Shown here one piece after another: positions 50,560 to 59,671 of a stretch of 64,000 nucleotides of DNA (its first letter is position 1; each line of letters opens with the position of its first letter). This stretch comes from an uncultured Bacteroides sp. (lineage in GTDB: Bacteria > Bacteroidota > Bacteroidia > Bacteroidales > Bacteroidaceae), in NCBI GenBank assembly GCA_949288585.1, contig CASEKR010000003.1:62001-126000 (forward strand), read 5' to 3'. The position numbers were made by a program, and so were the translations under genes. Under the pieces are notes generated by a model that ran no database searches, had not been told where the DNA came from, and worked only from the letters and a program-made list of their open reading frames with translations.

Positions 50560-50640
50560 CGTCGGAGTAACCAGTTGACTTGCCAACAAGGGAAACCTCG
50601 TCAACTTGTTAACCTGTCCACTTGTTAACTTGAGTAACTG
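50560..50640. repeat. AACTTGTTAAC-type repeats between rpsI and rpsB
   Basis: The gap between rpsI and rpsB (195 bp) carries GTTGACTTGCCAACAAGG, GTCAACTTGTTAACC and CCACTTGTTAACTTG, a set of 16-bp-spaced imperfect copies with GTTAAC palindromes. The segment ACAAGGGAAACCTCGTCAACTTG resembles the inverted right half of the repeat at 37566-37735. Non-coding. Confidence 0.6.
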
Positions 50641-50641
50641 A

Positions 50642-51028
50642 TTAACGCTTGCTGAACTGGAATCTGCGACGTGCTTTGGGACGGCCCGGCTTCTTACGTT
50701 CAACGGCACGGGGGTCGCGCGTCATAAAGCCTTCGGCACGCAGGGCAGCCTTGTCCTCGGGATTGATTTTCACCAGGGCACGGGCAATAGCCAGGCGGAG
50801 AGCCTGCGACTGTCCGGTGAAGCCGCCACCGCAGAGGTTGACCTTGATGTCATATTTCTCGGCAACGCCCAGCTTGTTCAGCGGCTGTTTCACCACATAC
50901 TGGAGGATGCTCGAGGGAAAGTATTCGGTGAGATCCCGCTTGTTTATCGTAATCTTGCCTGTTCCTTCGCTAACGAAAACGCGTGCGATAGCGCTTTTAC
51001 GTCGGCCTAATGCATTTACTACTTCCAT
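50642..51028 (-). CDS. rpsI: 30S ribosomal protein S9
   Basis: A 128-residue protein with ALGRRKSAIARVFV at the start, GGGFTGQSQALRLAIARAL in the middle and the conserved basic end KARRRFQFSKR, which reaches the P-site tRNA. It follows rplM by 6 bp. Confidence 0.98.
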   Translation of the reverse strand: MEVVNALGRRKSAIARVFVSEGTGKITINKRDLTEYFPSSILQYVVKQPLNKLGVAEKYDIKVNLCGGGFTGQSQALRLAIARALVKINPEDKAALRAEGFMTRDPRAVERKKPGRPKARRRFQFSKR

Positions 51029-51034
51029 TATCTC

Positions 51035-51496
51035 TTATTTAAGTGCGTTAATATCAATCATTTTGGGACTCTGTGCTTCGTGCTTGTGCTCGCTTCCTGC
51101 ATAGACATACAGATTGCCCAGCAACTTGGCGCCCAGCTTATTCTTAGGCAACATGCCTTTTACGACTTTGCGCAGCAGGCGGTCTTCGCCGTTGGGTTTA
51201 GCCATCAGGCGGGCGGGAGTCATTTCGCGCTGTCCGCCGGGATAGCCCGTGTAGGACAGGTAGACTTTGTCCGTCCACTTGTTTCCAGTCATTTTCACCT
51301 TGTCGGCGTTGATAATGATGACATTATCGCCGCAATCTACGTGAGGGGTAAAGTTGGGTTTGTACTTGCCTCTCAACAGTTTCGCAACTTTTGCGCCCAA
51401 ACGGCCCAATACCTGGTCCGTAGCATCAACGATGACCCATTCTTTGGTCACCGTGGCTTTGTTGGCAGAAATGGTCTTGTAACTTAAAGTATCCAC
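51035..51496 (-). CDS. rplM: 50S ribosomal protein L13 (GTG start)
   Basis: A 153-residue protein. It starts with GTG at 51496 (fMet-DTLSYKTISANKATV), the conserved beginning in Bacteroidetes; no ATG is placed better. WVIVDATDQVLGRLGAKVAKLLRGK, HVDCGDNVIIINADK and GMLPKNKLGAKLLGNLYVYAG are the L13 marks. It is first in the ribosomal operon and has a leader of about 115 nt. Confidence 0.97.
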   Translation of the reverse strand: MDTLSYKTISANKATVTKEWVIVDATDQVLGRLGAKVAKLLRGKYKPNFTPHVDCGDNVIIINADKVKMTGNKWTDKVYLSYTGYPGGQREMTPARLMAKPNGEDRLLRKVVKGMLPKNKLGAKLLGNLYVYAGSEHKHEAQSPKMIDINALK

Positions 51497-51611
51497 TCTT
51501 GAAATGTTTTTAAAAATGTTACTACTAATAGATTATCACCACAAGCAACAGGTTGGACACACTCTGTTAACTTGCTATGAATTAATCGCTTATCCTTTTT
51601 AGATAATAATC
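51497..51611 (-). promoter_or_regulatory. Leader of the rplM operon (candidate autoregulatory RNA)
   Basis: The roughly 115-nt untranslated leader contains AACAG...CTGTT pairing near 51538-51562 and an A/T-rich stretch before the GTG. L13 leaders that bind the protein have been described in other bacteria and, from memory, predicted for Bacteroidia. I only infer such a role from position and length. Confidence 0.4.
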
Positions 51612-51617
51612 GGCTTG

Positions 51618-51648
51618 CAAAGGTACGGATTTTCCGGCAAACGACAAA
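51618..51648 (-). promoter_or_regulatory. Promoter of the rplM-rpsI-rpsB-tsf operon
   Basis: Read on the minus strand: TTTG (51645-51648), 19-bp spacer, TACCTTTG (51618-51625), a full consensus match as expected for a ribosomal operon. Confidence 0.8.
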
Positions 51649-51690
51649 TGTTTTATACATTTTTTTGGCGGACAGTGCCCGCACATCAAG

Positions 51691-51786
51691 CGTTTGCTTC
51701 CGACGCACTCGGGACTTCCGTTTGACGCACTCGGGACAACCACCGTCCGCACTCGGGACAACCATCGAGTGCGGCGGAAGCAAACG
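51691..51786. repeat. Intergenic tandem array, three direct 22-bp units plus one inverted unit, GCACTCGGG core
   Basis: GCACTCGGGAC starts at 51705, 51727 and 51749, exactly 22 bp apart. An inverted copy follows (CGAGTGCGG at 51766-51774). The left segment CGTTTGCTTCCG-A-CGCACTCG (51691-51711) and the right segment (51766-51786) are inverse with one mismatch in 21 bp, so the array is a large hairpin carrying two more units in the loop. A smaller hairpin, 51747-51774, also forms. It lies between the rplM promoter and the asnS terminator; the rest of the 474-bp gap holds nothing else that I can support. Confidence 0.92.
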
Positions 51787-51926
51787 CTCCCCCAAAGTGT
51801 CCCCAGAGGCATTCTGAATGGGGCGACAACCGCAACCGGACAACCGGCGGGAATGGGGGGGATTTCTTGAATATCCTTTACAACAGGCAGGGGCTTATAA
51901 TTCGTCGAGGAATCTTCAAGACAATA

Positions 51927-51950
51927 AAAAAGCCCGCCAAAAGCGGGCCT
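51927..51950 (-). terminator. Terminator of asnS
   Basis: On the minus strand GCCCGC pairs with GCGGGC around a short T-rich loop, followed by TTTTTT. It lies 20 bp after the asnS stop. Confidence 0.88.
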
Positions 51951-51970
51951 TTTCACTGATACAATAAAGT

Positions 51971-53374
51971 TTAGAAATCGGCATTGCGCGGCGTGCGCGG
52001 GAAGGGTATGACGTCGCGGATGTTGGCCATGCCGGTGACGAACAGCAGCAGGCGTTCGAAGCCCAGGCCGAAACCGGCGTGCGGGCAGGTGCCATACTTG
52101 CGGGTATCGAGATACCACCACATGTCCTTCATCGGGATGTGCAGTTCCTCGATGCGGGCCATCAGCTTGTCGTAGCTTTCCTCGCGGACACTGCCGCCGA
52201 TGATTTCGCCAATCTGCGGGAACAGCACGTCCGTGCCCTGCACCGTCTTCCCGTCTTCGTTCTGCTTCATGTAGAAAGCCTTGATTTCCTTCGGATAGTC
52301 TATCATGATGACCGGCCGGCGGAAATGCTCCTCCACCAGGTAACGCTCGTGCTCGCTGGCCAGGTCGCAACCCCAGTAGACGGGGAACTCGAACTTGTGG
52401 CCGTTGGCTACGGCTTCTTCCAGTATCCGGATGCCTTCCGTGTAAGGCAGGCGCACGAACTCGGTGTTCACCACGCCTTGCAGACGTTCAATCAAGCCTT
52501 TGTCGACCATCTTGTTCAGGAACTCCAGGTCGTCCTTGCAGTTATCCAACGCCCACTGCACGCAGTATTTGATAAACTCCTCTTCCAAATCCATCAGTTC
52601 GTGCAAGTCGGCAAAAGCCACTTCCGGCTCTACCATCCAGAACTCGGCCAGATGGCGCGGCGTGTTCGAGTTCTCCGCACGGAACGTAGGGCCGAAGGTA
52701 TAGATGGCGCCCAAGGCCGTGGCAGCCAACTCGCCTTCCAACTGCCCGGACACCGTCAGGCTGGCCTGCTTGCCGAAGAAGTCGTCGTCGTAGATGATGG
52801 AACCGTTTTCATCCTTCTTCAGGTCGTAAAGGTTCATCGTCGTCACTTGGAACATCTGCCCGGCCCCTTCGCAGTCCGAAGCCGTGATGATGGGAGTATG
52901 GAAGTAGAAGAATCCCTTTTCGTGGAAGAACTTGTGGATGGCAATGGCCATGTTGTGGCGGATGCGGAACACGGCGCCAAACGTATTGGTGCGGGGACGC
53001 AAATGGGCCACCTCGCGCAGGAACTCCATGGAGTGCCCCTTCTTTTGCAGGGGATAGGTATTGTCGCACGCGCCAAGGAGTTCAATCTCACGGGCCTGCA
53101 ACTCCACCTTCTGCCCGGAGCCGACCGACTCTGTCAGCACGCCGTTCACGCTCAGGCAGGCGCCCGTGGTGATTTCCTTCAGCAAAGCCTCGTCGAAGTT
53201 GGCCACGTCGACCACAATCTGCACGTTATTGATGGTAGAACCGTCATTCAGCGCAATGAAGCTAACCTGCTTGCTGCCCCGGCGGGTACGCACCCAGCCT
53301 TTCACGTTGACCATAGCCCCGAAGTCGTCGCGCTTCAGGAGGTCAACCACCTTTGTCCTACTTATCTTTTCCAT
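51971..53374 (-). CDS. asnS: Asparaginyl-tRNA synthetase
   Basis: A 467-residue class II synthetase. The N-terminal OB-fold ([25 protein letters not shown]) binds tRNA; the catalytic domain has the motif 2 region [25 protein letters not shown] and motif 3 [15 protein letters not shown]. Length and motifs favour AsnRS over AspRS. It starts 26 bp after the pseudouridine synthase gene and is probably co-transcribed with it. Confidence 0.96.
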   Translation of the reverse strand: MEKISRTKVVDLLKRDDFGAMVNVKGWVRTRRGSKQVSFIALNDGSTINNVQIVVDVANFDEALLKEITTGACLSVNGVLTESVGSGQKVELQAREIELLGACDNTYPLQKKGHSMEFLREVAHLRPRTNTFGAVFRIRHNMAIAIHKFFHEKGFFYFHTPIITASDCEGAGQMFQVTTMNLYDLKKDENGSIIYDDDFFGKQASLTVSGQLEGELAATALGAIYTFGPTFRAENSNTPRHLAEFWMVEPEVAFADLHELMDLEEEFIKYCVQWALDNCKDDLEFLNKMVDKGLIERLQGVVNTEFVRLPYTEGIRILEEAVANGHKFEFPVYWGCDLASEHERYLVEEHFRRPVIMIDYPKEIKAFYMKQNEDGKTVQGTDVLFPQIGEIIGGSVREESYDKLMARIEELHIPMKDMWWYLDTRKYGTCPHAGFGLGFERLLLFVTGMANIRDVIPFPRTPRNADF

Positions 53375-53400
53375 TTCTTCTATACATTATTATATATATG

Positions 53401-54870
53401 TCACTCAAAAGACCCCATGCGCAGGAAGTTCACCTCCTGCTCCGTGAGGAAACGCCACTCGCCCCGGCGCAGTCCCTTCTTGGTCAGGCCAGCAAAGTAG
53501 ACGCGGTCCAACTTCTGTACCTTGTAGCCCAAAGACTCGAAAATGCGGCGCACGATGCGGTTCTTGCCCGAATGGATTTCGATGCCGATGTCGCTCTTCT
53601 TGTTCTCGTCGGTGTAGCTGATGGCGTCGGCATGGATTTCCCCGTCGTCCAGCTGGATGCCAGAAGCAATCTGGTCCATGTCGGCCTTGGTCAGGTTCTT
53701 GTCCAAGTGCACGTGGTAGATTTTCTTCTTCAGATACTTCGGATGCGTCAGTTTCGAAGCCAGGTCACCGTCGTTGGTCAGCAGCAGCACGCCCGTGGTA
53801 TTGCGGTCCAGACGGCCTACGGGATAAATACGTTCCGGGCAAGCCCCCTTCACCAAGTCCATCACCGTGCGACGTGCTTGCGGGTCGTCGGAAGTAGTCA
53901 CCGTATCCTTCGGTTTGTTCAGCAGGATATAGATTTTGCGCTCAATGCTGACCGGCTGGTCGTGGAACTTCACTTCGTCGCCGCGCTTGATCTTCGTGCC
54001 CAGTTCCGTAATCACCTCGCCGTTGACCGTGACTACACCTGCCGTGATGAACTCATCGGCCTCGCGGCGCGAGCAGACCCCGGCATTAGCTAAGAATTTG
54101 TTCAGGCGAATCGGCTCGTTCGGGTCGACATACTGTTCCTTGTACTCTATCTGCTTCTTCTTGCTATACTTTGCGTTAGGATTGTAATCGTTGGTGCGGC
54201 GGCGGGGAGCATTCCCATACGGACGGTTGCCGGCAGCGTTGTTGTAGTTGTTGGAACGGGGACGCCCGCCGTTATTGCCATACGGGCGCTGGGGACGTTC
54301 GCCGGAAGCATAATCATAACGCGGACGAAGCGTACGGTCCGCATTGCCATAAGCAGGACGGTCGTTGTTGTAAGCCTGGCGGTCACTGTTATAAGCCTGG
54401 CGGTCACTGTTATAAGCGGGACGGTCATTGTTGTATATGCGCGGACGCTGTTCGCCATTCTCGCTATTATACCTCGGACGCTGCTCGGCATTGTACGGGC
54501 GCTGTTGCGGGCGGTACGGGCGCTGCGGACGCTCGCCTCCCCCATTCTCCGGATTGTTATAACGCGGGCGATAAGGACGGTCGCTGCTGTAAACGCGGTC
54601 GCCGCCATAAGGGCGTTGCGGACGGTCGCCATTTTCACTGTTGGGATTAAAACGCGGGCGATAGGGGCGGTCGCTGCTGTAAGCACGCTGCGGACGGCTG
54701 CCGCCGTTCTCGCTTGTAAAGCGCGGGCGGTAAGGGCGAGCCCCCCCTTCCCGATTATAAGACACACGCGTGTAATTGCTTTCTTTATTGGACTGCGTTC
54801 CCTCACGGTCGGCACCAGAGTTCTCCGCTGAGGGAGAAGCATCCTGCCAGTTTTCGTTTTCTGTTGTCAT
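53401..54870 (-). CDS. 23S rRNA pseudouridine synthase (RluB-type) with Arg/Tyr/Pro-rich N-terminal extension
   Basis: A 489-residue protein. The last 250 residues are a standard large-subunit pseudouridine synthase: S4 domain (IRLNKFLANAGVCSRREADEFI), catalytic Asp355 in PVGRLDRNTTGVLLLTNDGDL, and NRIVRRIFESLGYKV. The first 240 residues are a low-complexity region of repeats such as RPYRPRFN, RPQRPYGGDR and DRQAYNS (the last encoded twice by identical DNA near 54375-54415). The extension is very basic and probably disordered and RNA-binding. Similar but variable extensions are common in Bacteroides homologues. Confidence 0.93.
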   Translation of the reverse strand: MTTENENWQDASPSAENSGADREGTQSNKESNYTRVSYNREGGARPYRPRFTSENGGSRPQRAYSSDRPYRPRFNPNSENGDRPQRPYGGDRVYSSDRPYRPRYNNPENGGGERPQRPYRPQQRPYNAEQRPRYNSENGEQRPRIYNNDRPAYNSDRQAYNSDRQAYNNDRPAYGNADRTLRPRYDYASGERPQRPYGNNGGRPRSNNYNNAAGNRPYGNAPRRRTNDYNPNAKYSKKKQIEYKEQYVDPNEPIRLNKFLANAGVCSRREADEFITAGVVTVNGEVITELGTKIKRGDEVKFHDQPVSIERKIYILLNKPKDTVTTSDDPQARRTVMDLVKGACPERIYPVGRLDRNTTGVLLLTNDGDLASKLTHPKYLKKKIYHVHLDKNLTKADMDQIASGIQLDDGEIHADAISYTDENKKSDIGIEIHSGKNRIVRRIFESLGYKVQKLDRVYFAGLTKKGLRRGEWRFLTEQEVNFLRMGSFE

Positions 54871-54964
54871 TGTTCTATTCAGATAAAATTAAACCTTTTG
54901 GCCTCACGGCCTTATGAATTTTGCTTATTAATGAGTTTCTTCGATGCTGTATATTCCTATCAGG

Positions 54965-56311
54965 TTACATGCCAGTATAATTATGCGGCGTAATCGCACG
55001 CAACTCCTTCTTGATGTCCTCTCCGACATTCAAGCCTTCTATAAACTCTTTGATGGAAGCCTCGGTAACGACATGGTTGGTGCGCGTCAGTTCCTTCAGA
55101 GCCTCGTAAGGATGCGGATAGCCTTCGCGGCGCAAGATGGTCTGAATGGCTTCAGCCACCACGCTCCAGCAGTTATCCAAGTCGCGGGCAATGGCCGGTT
55201 CGTTCAACAACAATTTGCGCAATCCCTTCAAAGAGCTTTGGATGGCAATCAGGATATGGCCGAAGGGCACCCCGACATTGCGCAGCACGGTGGAGTCGGT
55301 CAAGTCACGCTGCAAGCGCGATACGGGCAATTTCACCGAGAGATGGCCCAACAAAGCATTGGCCACACCCAGGTTGCCTTCGGCGTTCTCGAAGTCAATG
55401 GGGTTTACCTTGTGGGGCATGGCGCTGGAGCCTACTTCGCCGGCTTTGATGCGTTGCTTGAAGTATTCCATCGAAATATATTGCCAGAAGTCGCGGTTCA
55501 TGTCAATCATGATGGTGTTGATGCGCTTCAAGGCGTCAAACACAGCGGAGAGATTGTCGTAGTTGGAAATCTGCGTGGTGTATTCCTCGCGCTCCAGCCC
55601 CAGCTTTTCGGCCACGAAACGGTTGCCGAAGGCCTTCCAGTCGTAGGTAGGATAAGCCACGTGGTGGGCGTTGTAGTTGCCCGTGGCGCCTCCGAACTTG
55701 GCTGTCAGCGGGCAGGCTTTCAGCAGAGCCAACTGGCGTTTCAGGCGATAGGAGAAGACATTGATTTCCTTGCCCAGGCGGGTGGGAGAAGCAGGCTGGC
55801 CGTGCGTCTTGGCCAGCATGGGGATATCGGCCCACTCGGCCGCATACGTCTCCAACTGAGCGATAAGCTCCTCCAACTGCGGGTAGTATGCCTGTTCCAA
55901 CGCCTCCTTGATGGAAAGGGGCACGGAAGTATTGTTGATGTCTTGCGAAGTGAGGCCGAAATGGATAAACTCCTTGTAAGGTTCCAGGCCACCCAGTTTG
56001 TCGAACTGTTCTTTCAGGAAATACTCGACGGCTTTCACGTCGTGGTTGGTCACGCTTTCTATTTCCTTGATACGGGCTGCGTCTTCTTCTGAGAAATGAC
56101 GGTAGATGTCGCGTAAGCGTTCAAACACGCCTTTGTCTATCTGCGCCAACTGGGGAAGCGGCAATTCGCACAAAGCAATGAAGTATTCCACTTCCACGCG
56201 CACACGGTATCTGATTAATGCAAACTCTGAAAAATAGGCGGCCAAGACATCCGTCTTTCCCCTATACCTTCCGTCAATCGGAGAGATGGCGGTTAAAACA
56301 TCCAGTTTCAT
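54965..56311 (-). CDS. purB: Adenylosuccinate lyase
   Basis: A 448-residue fumarase-superfamily enzyme. TAISPIDGRYRGK at the start, HFGLTSQDINNTS (catalytic His region), AKTHGQPASPTRLGKE and the signature loop GSSAMPHKVNPIDFENAEGN with the catalytic Ser. It acts twice in purine synthesis, releasing fumarate. It has its own -7 box upstream; the 94-bp gap to the next gene is featureless. Confidence 0.97.
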   Translation of the reverse strand: MKLDVLTAISPIDGRYRGKTDVLAAYFSEFALIRYRVRVEVEYFIALCELPLPQLAQIDKGVFERLRDIYRHFSEEDAARIKEIESVTNHDVKAVEYFLKEQFDKLGGLEPYKEFIHFGLTSQDINNTSVPLSIKEALEQAYYPQLEELIAQLETYAAEWADIPMLAKTHGQPASPTRLGKEINVFSYRLKRQLALLKACPLTAKFGGATGNYNAHHVAYPTYDWKAFGNRFVAEKLGLEREEYTTQISNYDNLSAVFDALKRINTIMIDMNRDFWQYISMEYFKQRIKAGEVGSSAMPHKVNPIDFENAEGNLGVANALLGHLSVKLPVSRLQRDLTDSTVLRNVGVPFGHILIAIQSSLKGLRKLLLNEPAIARDLDNCWSVVAEAIQTILRREGYPHPYEALKELTRTNHVVTEASIKEFIEGLNVGEDIKKELRAITPHNYTGM

Positions 56312-56343
56312 ACGTCGTATTTATGATGATAATTATCAGGCTG

Positions 56344-56351
56344 CAAAATTA
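56344..56351 (-). promoter_or_regulatory. -7 box of purB
   Basis: TAATTTTG on the minus strand matches TAnnTTTG, 32 bp before the ATG. Confidence 0.5.
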
Positions 56352-56429
56352 CGCTTTTTTCCCGACAAACGTCCAAAGAATGTATTTAAAATACGCTAAG
56401 AGCGACAGCCCGGGCCACGGAACAGCTTC

Positions 56430-57410
56430 CTACCAGCCCATCGCCTCGCAGATTTGTCCGAAAGACACGTCTTTCATCAGCACCCGCTTGTCGGCATCCA
56501 GCAGGTAAAGCGTCGGCATAGCCTTCAGGTCATACAAAGCCTCGGTTTTGATAAGCTCGCGATCGGTGCCTACCGTCCAACCGGCAGGGATTTCCCACAA
56601 GCGTGACTTCCACACATCGGGATTTCCCTCCGTATAGACAGACAGCACCTGCGCTTTCCCGTCCTTGACAGCCTCAGCGAAAGCGCTGTCTTCCTTCATC
56701 TCCTGCAACGTGGCATGACAGTTTTCACACTCAGGGTCATAAAAGAAAAGCAACAGCACAGGGGCATCCACCGAGGTTGTGGCAAGAGTCCGCCGCTGCC
56801 CGTCAGGCAAATAATAAACAAAGTCTTCAGCCACCTGCCCGGGATTGTTGCGCCCGACCAGTTCCCGCAAGAAGGCCCAACGTTCACGCCGCGCATCACT
56901 GTCCGCAAGATGCGCCAGCAAGGCATCCAGGAAGCGTGCGTAAAGAGCCTCATCGCGCATAGGCGACATTGGGTCGTACAGATATTTTTCCACCAAAGCC
57001 GGCATCACCTTGGCGGCCTCTTCCGACGCGAGCAGCCGCCCGCAGAACACGTCCAACGCCCGGCCGACTTCCGCCTCGTCGGGATGGCTCCTGGCCAGGG
57101 CCACGTAGTTCACCAACCCCTGCTCCGTCACCTCGGGGCGGCGCAGCAAGGCCGTATCGGCAAAGTCATAATTGTCCCAATAATGCAACAGCAGATAGCT
57201 CCGGCGTTCCTCCGGATCGGTCATCACCTCCGGTATGGCTGGGAAAGGGAACGAGGCCTCCCCTCCCCCATCCTGCTGGAACTGCCCGGCAGGACGAGAC
57301 GACGAAGCCACCGGCTTCCCGCCGGCCTTGCCTGAACAGAAAGCCATCGACATACACAGCAGCAATCCTGCCGCCAACTTTGCACACTGATAGAATCTCT
57401 TTTTCATCAC
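56430..57410 (-). CDS. DUF5106-thioredoxin-like exported protein
   Basis: A 326-residue exported protein with an N-terminal signal (a lipobox-like AFC at residue 25 is not canonical). Residues about 60-190 form a helical DUF5106 domain (YLLLHYWDNYDFADTALL, ALDVFCGRLL), and residues 210-326 a thioredoxin-fold domain with the redox pair in DPECENCHATLQEM (C-E-N-C) and AMPTLYLLDADKRV. It is a periplasmic thiol-disulfide protein; the partner is unknown. It has its own promoter, divergent from the LtaS-like gene. Confidence 0.88.
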   Translation of the reverse strand: MMKKRFYQCAKLAAGLLLCMSMAFCSGKAGGKPVASSSRPAGQFQQDGGGEASFPFPAIPEVMTDPEERRSYLLLHYWDNYDFADTALLRRPEVTEQGLVNYVALARSHPDEAEVGRALDVFCGRLLASEEAAKVMPALVEKYLYDPMSPMRDEALYARFLDALLAHLADSDARRERWAFLRELVGRNNPGQVAEDFVYYLPDGQRRTLATTSVDAPVLLLFFYDPECENCHATLQEMKEDSAFAEAVKDGKAQVLSVYTEGNPDVWKSRLWEIPAGWTVGTDRELIKTEALYDLKAMPTLYLLDADKRVLMKDVSFGQICEAMGW

Positions 57411-57431
57411 GACTGTTTACTATAACAAAGA

Positions 57432-57439
57432 CAAAGATA
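57432..57439 (-). promoter_or_regulatory. -7 box of the DUF5106 gene
   Basis: TATCTTTG on the minus strand matches TAnnTTTG, 21 bp before the ATG at 57410, implying a very short leader. Confidence 0.5.
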
Positions 57440-57590
57440 GGCAATCCCCGGCTTCCGTCCAAAGAAAGGAGACAAAATCCTGTTTGAGGGTCACGCCGGA
57501 CACACATTATAATATATAATATAGGCAAACAAGATAAGGAAGGAAGCGGAAGAATCGGGACATTTCCCCGAATTAGGACAGGGGGATGTA

Positions 57591-57621
57591 TTGGAAATGT
57601 AACGGCAAATTCATAGCTTTG
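57591..57621 (+). promoter_or_regulatory. Promoter of the LtaS-like gene
   Basis: TTG (57591-57593), 20-bp spacer, TAGCTTTG (57614-57621): full consensus, 29 bp before the ATG. Confidence 0.75.
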
Positions 57622-57650
57622 CAGCCGTTTTTGTAATAAAGAGAACTTCT

Positions 57651-59663
57651 ATGTCCAACTATCGCCCCCACACCCAACTCCGGAAAAGCGCCACCGCACT
57701 GGCCTACCTGCTAAGCGTGCACATCCTGGCGCTGCTGTTCTTCTTCCTGTTCCGCCTGGCGTTCTTCTTCACGGCGGGCTACGAGTTTCCCCCGGATGTC
57801 CGCCAGGAATACCTGCTGCAGGCCCGCTCCTTCCTCTATGGCCTGTGGTTTGACAACGTGATAGCCTGCTACCTGCTGCTGGTGCCGCTGGCCGTGTTCT
57901 GGATAAGCGCGTTGTTCAACTGGTTGCCCTGCGCGTTGTTCCGCGCGGCGGCCGTGTTCTACTCCGTCCTCTACGGAGTATGCTTCTTCATTGCGGCGGC
58001 CAACATACCGTACTTTGCCTACTTCTTCAAGGTCATCAACTCTTCCATCTTCAACTGGTTTGAGTACGGCACGACCACGGCCGGGATGGTACTGGAGGAG
58101 AGTTCCTACTACCCTTACTTGCTGCTGGCCGTGGCAGCCACGGGATTGTGGGGTTGGGTGATGTGGAAGCTGGCCGGCGCAGCCGGCCGCAGGTGCCAGC
58201 GGGCCGAAGCCGGGGAAGCAAGGGGCGACTGGGCCAGCCGAAGCGCGGTGTTCCTCGTCGGGGCGGCGTGCATAGGGCTATGCGTCTTCGGGATAAGGGG
58301 ACGGCGGGGCTACAACCCCATCAAGGTGAGCCAGGCGTACTACTGCGAGGACCCGTTCTTGAACCAGGTGGGGATTAACCCGGTGTTCAACCTGCTGAAC
58401 AGTGCCTTGGACGACAGGCGGGCAGGGCACCAGTGGATAGAGCTGATGGCGGAGGAGGAGGCTGTGGAGCAAGCCCGCCAGTGGCTAGGCCGCCCGGGTG
58501 TGGAGGGCATCTCGCCCTTGGCGCGGCGGGTGGAAGGCGCGCCAAGGAGCGGGCGCAAGAATGTGGTCATCGTGTTCATGGAGTCGATGTCCGCCCGCCT
58601 GATGGACAGCTTCGGGGCGGGCAAGGGCCTGACGCCGTGCCTGGACTCGCTGTATGCGCGCTCGTTGAGCTTCAGCAACTGCTACTCGGCAGGCATACAC
58701 ACGAACCACGGGTTATACTCCACGCTCTATTCGTTCCCTGCCATCATGAAGCGCAATGCCATGAAGGACTCGTCCGTGCGCCGCTACTCGGGCCTGCCCA
58801 CGGTGCTGGGGAGGGAGGGGTACCGCAACATGTTCTTCATGACGCATGAGTTGCAGTACGACAACATGAATGCCTTCTTCCGGACGAATGGGTTCGACGA
58901 GATCTACTCGCAGGAGGACTACCCGAAGGAGAAGGTGGCCAACCACTTCGGGGTGCAGGACGACTACCTGTTCGAGTATGCCCTCCCCGTGCTGCGCCAG
59001 AAGTGGGACAGCGGGCAGCCCTTCCTGGCTGTGCTGCTGACCATCAGCAACCACCCGCCCTACGTCATTCCCGAAGGCTTCCACCCCCGCAGCACGCGGA
59101 AGGAGGAGCAGATAGTGGAGTATGCCGACTGGGCCATCGGGCGCTTCATGCGCCAGGCCTCGCAGGAGCCATGGTTCGATGAGACGGTGTTCGCCTTCGT
59201 GGGCGACCACGGGAAGTTGGTAGGGACGCCCGAGAGCGAGCTTCCGGAGTCGTACAACCACATCCCCTTCTTCATCCATGGGCAGGGCATAAGGGCGGAG
59301 GTGCGTGATGGCTTCTGCGGTCAGGTGGACGTGGCGCCCACGCTGCTGGGGTTGCTGGGCGTAGGCTATGTGCAGAACAACCTGGGCGTGGACCTGCTGC
59401 GCGAACAGCGGCCGTGCATGTACTATACCGCCGACGACCTCGTGGCCGCGCGCGACTCCGCCCGCCTGTACATCTACAACCCAGAGACGAAGGTGGAGCA
59501 CTGCTACCGCACGGACAGCACGTACACGCCCGCGCGGCCCGACGACCCGGCCTTTGCCAGGTTGAAGGGCTACGCGTTCAGCATGTTGCAGTCGGCCGAG
59601 TACCTGGTCCGGCAGGACATGACGCTGGACAGCCCGCGCGGCACAGAGCCGGGCAGGCCGTAG
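57651..59663 (+). CDS. LtaS/MdoB-like membrane sulfatase-fold phosphotransferase
   Basis: A 670-residue protein with five membrane helices in the first 220 residues and a large periplasmic sulfatase-fold domain. Metal and active-site marks: IVFMESMSARLMDSF (Glu), GIHTNHGLYSTLYSFP (the Thr is the likely nucleophile) and FVGDHGKLVGTPESEL (Asp, His). In Gram-positives LtaS polymerises glycerol phosphate; in Gram-negatives relatives add phosphoglycerol or phosphoethanolamine to glycans or lipid A. The substrate here is unknown. It is a single gene facing mscS, with 8 bp between the stops. Confidence 0.9.
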   Translation: MSNYRPHTQLRKSATALAYLLSVHILALLFFFLFRLAFFFTAGYEFPPDVRQEYLLQARSFLYGLWFDNVIACYLLLVPLAVFWISALFNWLPCALFRAAAVFYSVLYGVCFFIAAANIPYFAYFFKVINSSIFNWFEYGTTTAGMVLEESSYYPYLLLAVAATGLWGWVMWKLAGAAGRRCQRAEAGEARGDWASRSAVFLVGAACIGLCVFGIRGRRGYNPIKVSQAYYCEDPFLNQVGINPVFNLLNSALDDRRAGHQWIELMAEEEAVEQARQWLGRPGVEGISPLARRVEGAPRSGRKNVVIVFMESMSARLMDSFGAGKGLTPCLDSLYARSLSFSNCYSAGIHTNHGLYSTLYSFPAIMKRNAMKDSSVRRYSGLPTVLGREGYRNMFFMTHELQYDNMNAFFRTNGFDEIYSQEDYPKEKVANHFGVQDDYLFEYALPVLRQKWDSGQPFLAVLLTISNHPPYVIPEGFHPRSTRKEEQIVEYADWAIGRFMRQASQEPWFDETVFAFVGDHGKLVGTPESELPESYNHIPFFIHGQGIRAEVRDGFCGQVDVAPTLLGLLGVGYVQNNLGVDLLREQRPCMYYTADDLVAARDSARLYIYNPETKVEHCYRTDSTYTPARPDDPAFARLKGYAFSMLQSAEYLVRQDMTLDSPRGTEPGRP

Positions 59664-59671
59664 GCCGGGGG

